Below are positions 42,947 to 64,000 of a stretch of DNA of 64,000 nt, one piece after another. How positions within the stretch are numbered: position 1 is the stretch's first letter; each line of letters opens with the position of its first letter. The stretch spans positions 1,406,244 through 1,470,243 of the forward strand of contig CAJNOP010000028.1 of assembly GCA_905250075.1 (NCBI GenBank), written 5' to 3'. The notes under the pieces were generated by a model that made no database searches, was not told where the DNA came from, and worked only from the letters and a program-made list of their open reading frames with translations. Source of the DNA: Rotaria sp. Silwood1 (Eukaryota > Rotifera > Eurotatoria > Philodinida > Philodinidae). Made by a program: the position numbers and the translations under genes.

Positions 42947-45833
42947 TTGATCGTAAACAAATTATTGATATCTATTTAAATATAAGGAAAAAAGTTATAA
43001 ATAATTTATGAATATTGTCGATTTTGATTAGAAATAAAAAGAAAACAGGCTAGTGGAATAAGAAAAAAGGGCTACTTCTTAATTGCGGACAAAATTTCAG
43101 CCCTCACCCACACTGTCGGCATGCTAATTGGTTTGATTTTCGTCCGCAATCAAGAAGACACGGAAAAAAGACATTGTATTTATGAGCAAACTTGACAACA
43201 GAAATACTAAATACATATCATCGATAAGAACGCTTACCAACTAATATTTTTCTTTTCTCTTCTCTCATCCATTCTTTCGCTCTCTTCGTTCACTTTATTG
43301 ATAGTAGTGATAGCAACTACCGATTCAATCATATTTAAGAATTGCTATAGACAATTAGAAATGATTAATTTTTTTGTTCTCGAATAATCAACTTCTCGAT
43401 TTGAATGACTTACATCGCTTAAATACTGTCGGACATTTCTATTGTGATTTATATCGGTGAATTTAGTTCTAACAAAAACTTTCCGACAGAAACATAACTA
43501 TAGGTAAATGAATGTATATGTTAAAAATGTGACGTATTTGACGTAACTTAATATTTATGAATATGAAGAAATGAACGAGCAGAAAAAAAAAGGCAAACAT
43601 CACGTCATTCTTCTAATCACGATCGACCAACAACAATTGGTAAATTTTTCATCGTTCAACAATTAACAAGGTATGTTCAGATAGAATCAATAGAGAAAGA
43701 AAAGTATTATTAAAATTGAATACAAAAAAAGCCAACGTGTTGATGCTTTAACAATTGGTTATGATTATCTACATATACTATATAATAGACGATACTTTTT
43801 TTGAGATATGAAAAAGCAATAATCGATAGAGAATGAATGAAAGTTAATGATTTGCATAGAGGTAAGTGATTTTCTAGAGGATTTCATTTCATCATTTATT
43901 AACTTGCATAATTTATTTATGATAAGCTATTATTGGAACAATTTTTATCATTTGTAACAAAGTTACTAAAAGGATCAACAGATTTTTTGAGCCCTACTTG
44001 AAATCTTATTTCTTTTTTTTTTTTTTGATTTTATATTAATAGTAAAAATGAGTAGATTTTATGTAAATACCTATAATCGAATCTTACACTACATCGACGA
44101 ATGAATCTATGTAGATAATATGATTTTCATATTTAAATCGAAGAAATAACTTTTCTATAAATGTTCATATGACATTTATTTCCTATGATTAATCATTCTT
44201 GGCATAGAAGAATTTACATTGGTGTCTTTAAAATGTCAACATCAATTGAACTTTATAGTATAAGAGCATGATATAATAACAATTAATTGTGACAATGATA
44301 AGAGAACGTAAATGGAAAAACCACACCTACTCATTAATCATTAATGTTCATAAATTTACATTTTTTTGAAGCATGACCTAAACGAAGTGTTGACGTATAA
44401 AGATAGAGATTTGGACTTTCTCCTCTCCCTTGAGAAGTGACAAGCACGTTAGAAACAGTACCATATATCAATAACATGTCATTCTAGTATATGAACTACT
44501 TTCTTATTGCATTTTCTGAGGATTAAGTGAAACGATGGCGAAAAAATGTGTCCCAAAATAGATAGAATAAAGCAATTTCTCTGTAATTGGCAGTAATAGC
44601 TATTTTGTGTTTAACATTTTAATCCTACTGAGATTGCACTAACAACTTTTTTTTTTACTATGACCATTTAATATTGAATTTTCATTTATAAAACTCTTAT
44701 TGATCTTAAAGCCAACTCATATATTGAAGTAGTAAAACGAAATAATTACTGATTTAACTAATGTGCACTATATTGTCTCCCCAAGTTGGTCTTGGATCAG
44801 ATACATGCACATCGTATGACATTTTCAGGATATGTTAGCACTGCAGTGGAAAAGCTACGGTTAAATTTCCAACGTTATATTATGATGATTTTGGAATATA
44901 TTCAACAAAAAAAAGTGTCAAAAATAGCTCATTTAGTAATTCAATATCGTGTTTGGGCCTTCATACTATATGTTTAATTTAGTTTTCTGTGAAAGAACAT
45001 GTTAAAGTGCAGAGAATGACAAAGCCTGTTTTTTAAAACTTTTACTTTTTAAACATAGAAAAAGAATGAAGTGTGCAATGTTTCAAAAACACAGCTCTCT
45101 ATTGTAAAAGTACTCTTGTGTATAATATTAGCAATGTTTATTTCAAAAAAAGGGGCTCTGTCATGCTCTTTCAAACAAACAAAAACGTCGTTGATTATAA
45201 TGAAGCTCTTTCGAAAATTCTGGAATATAGGATCAAGAAAGCCTATAAAGAGAAAAACCAAAAGACGTTTTCTGGTTTTCCTGAAAAAAAAGGGTATTTT
45301 TCAAGCAGAATATGACGGAAGCTTTTGGGTAAAAAAACAAGTTTCAAAATAAAAAAAATCATGTCATATATGAAAGACCAGACCTCGAACTATCTCTACA
45401 TAGATTTATCTCACTTTTCATTTTTCTGACTAAAATTGACTTTTCTGAGGGGAACTTGCTTTATTTTTAAAACAGATCTGTCTCTTTTCATTCTTATTGA
45501 TATTCGAAGCAAATGATCAAGACAAAGTATCAGAATAGAACTTTGTTTAGAATAAAATTCTTTTCAAACTAATGATGATCGTGGTTACAATGTGAGACGA
45601 ACATAATGAAGTGTTTTGGACAATTTAATTAAAACCTCTAGGGAAATATTATCAAATGTCTAGTTGATAACCAAAATATTATCATATCGAATGCTTTGTT
45701 CATTGATAACATGAACAATAACTTATTAAGCCTTCATTTTTATTGAATCAACAAAACAGAGAATTGGTTGTTGAAAAAAATGAACTTTAATGAATACGTG
45801 AACTAGACTTTCAAATATCGGAATGACAAATTT
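42947..45833. other. Intergenic, no gene seen
   Basis: 2.9 kb upstream of the truncated meckelin copy. No ectodomain exons are visible here, which supports a genuine 5' truncation. It contains a small foldback element at 43.1 kb. Overlapping short frames around 45.1-45.35 kb are not convincing. Confidence 0.5.
43075..43157. repeat. Short foldback (hairpin) element
   Basis: CTTCTTAATTGCGGACAAAAT at the left is mirrored by ATTTTCGTCCGCAATCAAGA... at the right, an inverted repeat of about 21 bp with few mismatches and a 40-bp loop containing CCCTCACCCACAC. It looks like a tiny MITE or structured RNA. No clear target duplication was found. Confidence 0.65.
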
Positions 45834-47048
45834 TCATGCATCACGAGGCAAAATAGATAAATGATCAAGTACAATAGGATCGTGAACATCGATTCTGGTT
45901 TTGGTTGAATTATAAGCATATCTTGCAATAAGCATTCCAGCAGCTTTATCTAAAGCTAATCCTGTAGATTTATCATCTGAACGACAATTTGTATAAGCAG
46001 CAGTAATTAGATCTCGACTAGGAGTCATCCAAAAGACAGTATCTTGTCCAAATATGTCTCCACTATGTACTAAAGCTTGGCCAGGTGTTGCCCAAGTACG
46101 ATTATATGCAGCAACTCCTAGACCATAACCTTCGACACCAATAAATGGACGTTTGAGTTTAGCTGCTGTTTCAGCACTTAAAAATCCAGTACTTTCACCA
46201 ATAACATGTGCATGTAAGAACTTAGCCCAATCTTGAAGTGTACATGCAACGTAACCAGCAGGACCTGTTGCAGCTTGATCATTATGAAGTAAGGTAGGAC
46301 CAGGAACTGGACGTGGGATAGGCACACTAGAATTAAGAGGTAAATCATGACCGACTGGTGTCCTAGGTGGGATAGTTTCATCATAGATTAAACCAATCGT
46401 AGCACTAGTCATTTCTAAAGGCGTAAAAATATATTCTTGTATTAATGATTCCCAATCTCGACCAGTAAGTTGTTCTATCATAGCAGCAGCAACCGCATAA
46501 CCTTGATTAGCATAAAGAAATTCACCAGGTTGAATTTCTGGTGCATCTTTTAGAACAGTTTCAGTTACCCAATAACGAATTTGACGAAATGTACCTTTTT
46601 GTGCTAATAATTCTCTTAAATGACGATTATAAAAAGTCGTACTTTGTTGAACACCAGAACGATGTGCTAAGAATTGTTCCAAAGTAGCATTTCGAAAAGC
46701 AGTATTGAAACTGTCATAATTAGGAAAACATTCATGTACTTGTGTTGTCCATGATAGGAGTTTTCGATCAACTAGACGACCAGCCAGTGTAGCTGTCATC
46801 CATTTTGAGCATGAACCAAGATTGATTGGATCAGTAACGAGTAAAGATGTTGGATCACCTTGTCGACGATATCCTGATGCACCTTGTGCGACAATTTCTC
46901 CTTTTTTTAAAGCCAAAGCAGATAAACCAGGCATTTTATAATAAACACGAATAAGAGTTAAATCAGCGCTGACATCATCAATACCAGCAACAATGCCATA
47001 ATTTTTAATTTGTTGAAGAAAAAAAATAAGAATAATAGAGGAAATCAT
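45834..47048 (-). CDS. Beta-lactamase-fold serine hydrolase (class C / LACTB-like)
   Basis: Intronless, 404 aa. A hydrophobic N terminus (MISSIILIFFLQQ) could be a signal peptide or anchor. The three active-site elements of the serine beta-lactamase/penicillin-binding-protein fold are present: S79-CS-K82 (SxxK), Y179-A-N181 (YxN) and H328-S-G330 in the KTG position. The HSG variant is typical of esterase or peptidase members of the clan, so a drug-hydrolysing role is not implied. The substrate may be an ester, peptide or lactone. It lies between two meckelin copies in the same orientation. Absence of introns in a genome where nearly every gene has many, plus a fold abundant in bacteria, suggests horizontal origin or retroposition. 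The start at 47048 is the first Met. Confidence 0.85.
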   Translation of the reverse strand: MISSIILIFFLQQIKNYGIVAGIDDVSADLTLIRVYYKMPGLSALALKKGEIVAQGASGYRRQGDPTSLLVTDPINLGSCSKWMTATLAGRLVDRKLLSWTTQVHECFPNYDSFNTAFRNATLEQFLAHRSGVQQSTTFYNRHLRELLAQKGTFRQIRYWVTETVLKDAPEIQPGEFLYANQGYAVAAAMIEQLTGRDWESLIQEYIFTPLEMTSATIGLIYDETIPPRTPVGHDLPLNSSVPIPRPVPGPTLLHNDQAATGPAGYVACTLQDWAKFLHAHVIGESTGFLSAETAAKLKRPFIGVEGYGLGVAAYNRTWATPGQALVHSGDIFGQDTVFWMTPSRDLITAAYTNCRSDDKSTGLALDKAAGMLIARYAYNSTKTRIDVHDPIVLDHLSILPRDA

Positions 47049-47474
47049 CTAGAAAATAGTTAATATTAAACGATATATCATTTAGGCGTCATAAAAATGA
47101 ATGAAACACAGTAAACTTGGATTTTTGTATGCAATCAAGTCATATTTTAGCTATAATGCATTAGATGATAATAAAAAAAAAACAACGTTATCACAATGTT
47201 ATAAAGCCCTTAATCTCTACAGTAAATTGAATGAAACATTAATGCAAAAGGTTCCAATGAAAATCGATACCTCTTGTTTTTGTACAGGTACAATTATAGG
47301 CTTCAAGTTGTTTTCTTTATTTTGAAATCAAAATATACCAATTAAATTTTTTTGCAATAATGTATTTGATTCCAGAAAACGAAATGATATTACACGAGAA
47401 TATCATAAAGATTCTTTTTCAAACAATCATTCTTAATTTGTTCTGCTTTATTAAGCCACTCAAATTAATAATCA

Positions 47475-48217
47475 TTATTTTCCATTATTAACAACAATAA
47501 TAGTACGTAATTGTCGTTTAATATGATCATAATCAGATTGTTCATCAAAAGTTAAGGATTTTACATATAAATTTATAGTAATAATTTGTAATAGCAAATC
47601 TGAACATAATTCTTCAATAGATATTGTTTGTTCAAGTTCAACAATTTTCTCATATTTTTGTTGTTTAATTTTCGCTTTTAGACCTTGCCATGGTAAAGAA
47701 CCTCTTAAGAAATATAACAAAATTATAGATAATTGATTCGAGATCATCTCGACATGCTTGTTCAAAACCCTGATAAGTATGTAATGAAGCATATTGAGCT
47801 GTGTCTGTTAAACTTTTTCCGTAAACAAAATTACAATGAACATATATAACGAAATTATGATATTGTTTTGTTAGACTGAAATCAACAAAATATAGAATAT
47901 GAGAATGATGACCAATATACATGAAAAAATTTAAAGGAAAATAGATCCAAATATTGCTAAGTAGAAGACGTACTTTGAGGTTCGATATCATGATGCAGAA
48001 GAGATCGATCGTGCATCTGTTTCGTTCGATTGATAGCTTGATTGATTATCATACAAGTCGTATGTATAGTAAAAGAACGATTACAAAAGTTGAAAAGATC
48101 TTCAAGTGATGGATCAAGTAAATCCATAATCACTACATTATATCTTTTTTTTGTTCGTAATAAATCATTCTGAGAAAACCAATTGAATATTTCACTCGTT
48201 CGAAAGTCAATTTTCAA
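47475..48217 (-). pseudogene. Casein kinase 1 pseudogene, 5'-truncated and frameshifted
   Basis: Three overlapping frames together recall the C-lobe of casein kinase 1. Frame A (about 48217-47985): RYNVVIMDLLDPSLEDLFNF, ending at HHDIEP where the catalytic HRDIKP belongs. Frame B (about 47985-47730): IGHHSHILYFVDFSLTKQYH and DTAQYASLHTYQGFEQACRD (family: DFGLAK, TARYASINAHLGIEQSRRD). Frame C (about 47730-47475): YFLRGSLPWQGLKAKIKQQK up to FDEQSDYDHIKRQLR. At least two frameshifts, HRD changed to HHD and DFG to DFS, and absence of the N-lobe show it is dead. It has no introns, which fits retroposition of a spliced mRNA. Confidence 0.85.
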
Positions 48218-49823
48218 CTAGATTAAATCATCTGTGTCCATATAATCAAAAGAAACAAGTCAACTATTTTGCTCGATTATTTCTTTCTGCTATGAATACT
48301 TACATGGAAACATTTGCAACTGTCACCTTCTGAATTCACGGAACTTTTGCCTATAGATACTACAAAGTGTTCCAATAAAACCTTAGTAGGATTTGGTTCC
48401 TATTAAGATTTGACAAAGCTATTGAATTTTTAATATGTTCATTTTCTAGAAGTCCTAGGTTTTCGGAGAACTCATATTTTCGAAATTTGATCTCACATGG
48501 TGCTCATATTGAAAATTCAATTGGACTAGGTTTTTAAAAAAATTCAGAAGTTTTGAATAAAATCTCTCTTACATATAAATCTTTCAAATTACATGTTGTA
48601 TGAAGAAAGAAAAAGTTGATTCTATTACATTAGAATCGTATCAAATCATTGGAATCAATAGGATCACAGAATCAGTTATTCTCTCCGTGTGTTGGAAACA
48701 ATATCCATTGGTAAAGAGTTGATATTTTGAAAGTCTCATGTCTCGAAAAGACTTTGTTCAAAAACTCTAAACTTTTTATGAAAGCTAGTCTAGTTGAGCG
48801 TCCTGAAAACCTGGAGTCTCCAGAAAACAAATATATTAAAAATTCCATAGCTTAGTCAAATATCAATAGAAACGCAAAATCTTTAATTCAGAAGAAGACG
48901 TCTTAGAAGGCTTCATCGTTATTCTTACATTTATACTATAGATCGATTATTTTTTCAACTGAACTTCTTCAAAAAATTTTTAGCTGCATACAAAATTTAT
49001 TGAAAACACTATAGCTTTATTCTAATGAAGTCAACATCTAACTTCGACGATGAATAGAATTTTGCAGATTTTATTGTTACTTTGACAAATTTTCTTCATA
49101 AATCAAAATCATAAAAAAGTTACTAATCATATCATCATCTCCGTTCAAACATTTACAAAAATAGAAGTTCTATTGGTTCATAATGTAAAAACCTACCACT
49201 CACTAGGTAATTGTTTCACAACAGCTTCTATGTGTTCAATTTTAACTGCAACCGACATGTTTTTTCTATTGAATCATCAGCAAGAGAAATTTCGCCAAAA
49301 CTTCCGTTATACTTTTTTTTTTTTACTAAAAAATCTTCCGGCAATAATTTTCATTTCTAATTGTCGACTATCAAATTCTCTATTATCATCATTATCATAA
49401 TTAACATTTTGCTTTCTCTGAATTTTTCTTATATTCATATTTTTAGATAATATTACATGAATGATTTGTTTTTGTTTTTTTTTTTCTTTTATAAAAATTA
49501 ATTCAACTAAATTTCTTTTTTGTTCATATTATTATTCATCATTATTTTATAACTATGTCTCCTCATTTATATTTATTTCTATTGTTCTTGCTAATCATTT
49601 TGTTGGTAATATATTTTGAATATTCATCCAAAAACAAAATTTTCCTCGTTAGAATATGATAAAATAAGACATATAATGAGCCATATATTTATTATTTTAG
49701 ACATGACGGTAAACATACAAAAAAAAAAAGCAGAACACTCAAAAAAAAAGAACAAAGAACTTGTTAATAAACAGATACATAATTGAATCTAGTATGAAAT
49801 TCATATTAAAAAGAGGCACAATG
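48218..49823. other. Intergenic, no gene seen
   Basis: 1.6 kb of AT-rich sequence between the CK1 pseudogene and the 3' end of full-length meckelin. No recognisable frame. Confidence 0.5.
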
Positions 49824-56083
<6,260 letters not shown>

Positions 56084-56369
56084 ATGTATGAGTAAAAATC
56101 ACAGCATGAAAAAAAAATTGTCACCTATCATTCATAAGAAATAACTAATTTACAATTGTTACTTAGGAATAACCTTTATGATTCGAACTGAAATGCATTT
56201 CTATGAAGAACTGTTATGGAGGTCAAAGAAACATATTTGATTGGTTCATCATTTATTCCAATTATTGCAAAGTTAAAGCCAAAATGTCTCTTTTGTGTAT
56301 ATACTTAGTCATATTCATTCGGAAAAAAACACAAAGATTTGACTTAAAGGTTATAAACATTTTAGATTA
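56084..56369. promoter_or_regulatory. Probable bidirectional promoter, meckelin / DRP1
   Basis: Only 286 bp separate the two divergent start codons, so both 5' UTRs and core promoters must lie here unless remote non-coding exons exist. An ATTGG (inverted CCAAT) occurs at about 56240. No TATA consensus is clearly placed. Confidence 0.5.
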
Positions 56370-63781
<7,412 letters not shown>

Positions 63782-64000
63782 ACATACGAATCAGTATAAT
63801 AATAAACATACGTTTCCAATTTTTATGATAAAAAGACCTAGAAAAAAAATCAATCTATTTTTTTTTTCTTTATTTCAAACAAATCCTTAGATTTCTATTG
63901 TGCGTGAACGTGGTTAGTCAGTCTGTTTTTTTTTCTTGTATTTCCATAAACCACCCTGTATTTTCTTTTTCTTTGTCTATTTATGACAAGAACACCTGTT
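63782..64000. other. 3' flank of DRP1
   Basis: Includes AATAAA near 63798 as a likely poly(A) signal, then T-rich sequence to the window end. Confidence 0.5.

Noticed and set aside
45071-45352. Three overlapping frames of 70-93 aa
   Set aside because: Composition is Lys/Phe-rich as expected of AT-rich DNA; no domain or splice support, and the frames shadow each other.
47101-47325. 74-aa frame on the + strand beside the hydrolase gene
   Set aside because: No motif. Probably lies in the 5' flank of the hydrolase gene.

Overview
The window looks like nuclear DNA of an animal, most probably a bdelloid rotifer. It is AT-rich, and its genes are split by many short GT-AG introns (about 50-80 bp) with a few of 0.5-2.3 kb. 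It carries metazoan-only genes: TCF/LEF, gamma-syntrophin, a Shark-type SH2-ankyrin-SH2 kinase, TMEM163 and meckelin. Beside them sit bacterial-looking enzyme genes (a beta-lactamase-fold hydrolase and an Asp/Glu racemase) and degenerate TGTGGG-like tracts resembling the telomere repeat I recall for bdelloids. The organism call is inference.

Layout: 0.1-2.4 kb (+) 3' end of an IQ-motif/coiled-coil protein gene; 4.9-9.7 kb (-) a complete TCF/LEF (pangolin) gene with beta-catenin-binding motif, HMG box and C-clamp; 14.2-14.8 kb (+) a membrane-anchored cupin; 14.8-15.9 kb (-) an Asp/Glu racemase-family gene whose stop lies 8 bp from the cupin stop; 16.5-17.6 kb (+) a U-box/transmembrane/ectodomain fusion. 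From 17.6 to 27.8 kb there is no intact gene, but there is a 733-bp hAT-like MITE with a perfect 8-bp target duplication, TGTGGG-like tracts and a decayed coding relic. 27.8-33.2 kb (+) is the Shark tyrosine kinase; 33.5-34.5 kb (-) TMEM163; 37.6-39.8 kb (+) gamma-syntrophin.

40.3-56.1 kb (-) holds two meckelin (TMEM67) genes: an intact-frame copy with only the C-terminal membrane half, and a full-length copy. Between them lie an intronless beta-lactamase-like gene and a frameshifted casein kinase 1 pseudogene. 56.4-63.8 kb (+) is a complete DRP1 (dynamin-1-like) gene that starts 286 bp from the full-length meckelin start, so the two probably share a promoter region.

The genes do not form one pathway. 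Several are general metazoan machinery: Wnt output (TCF), ciliary transition zone (meckelin), organelle fission (DRP1), dystrophin complex (syntrophin) and tyrosine-kinase signalling (Shark). Exon models were built by hand from splice sites and frame continuity. Every multi-exon model listed closes in frame; the weakest junctions are flagged.
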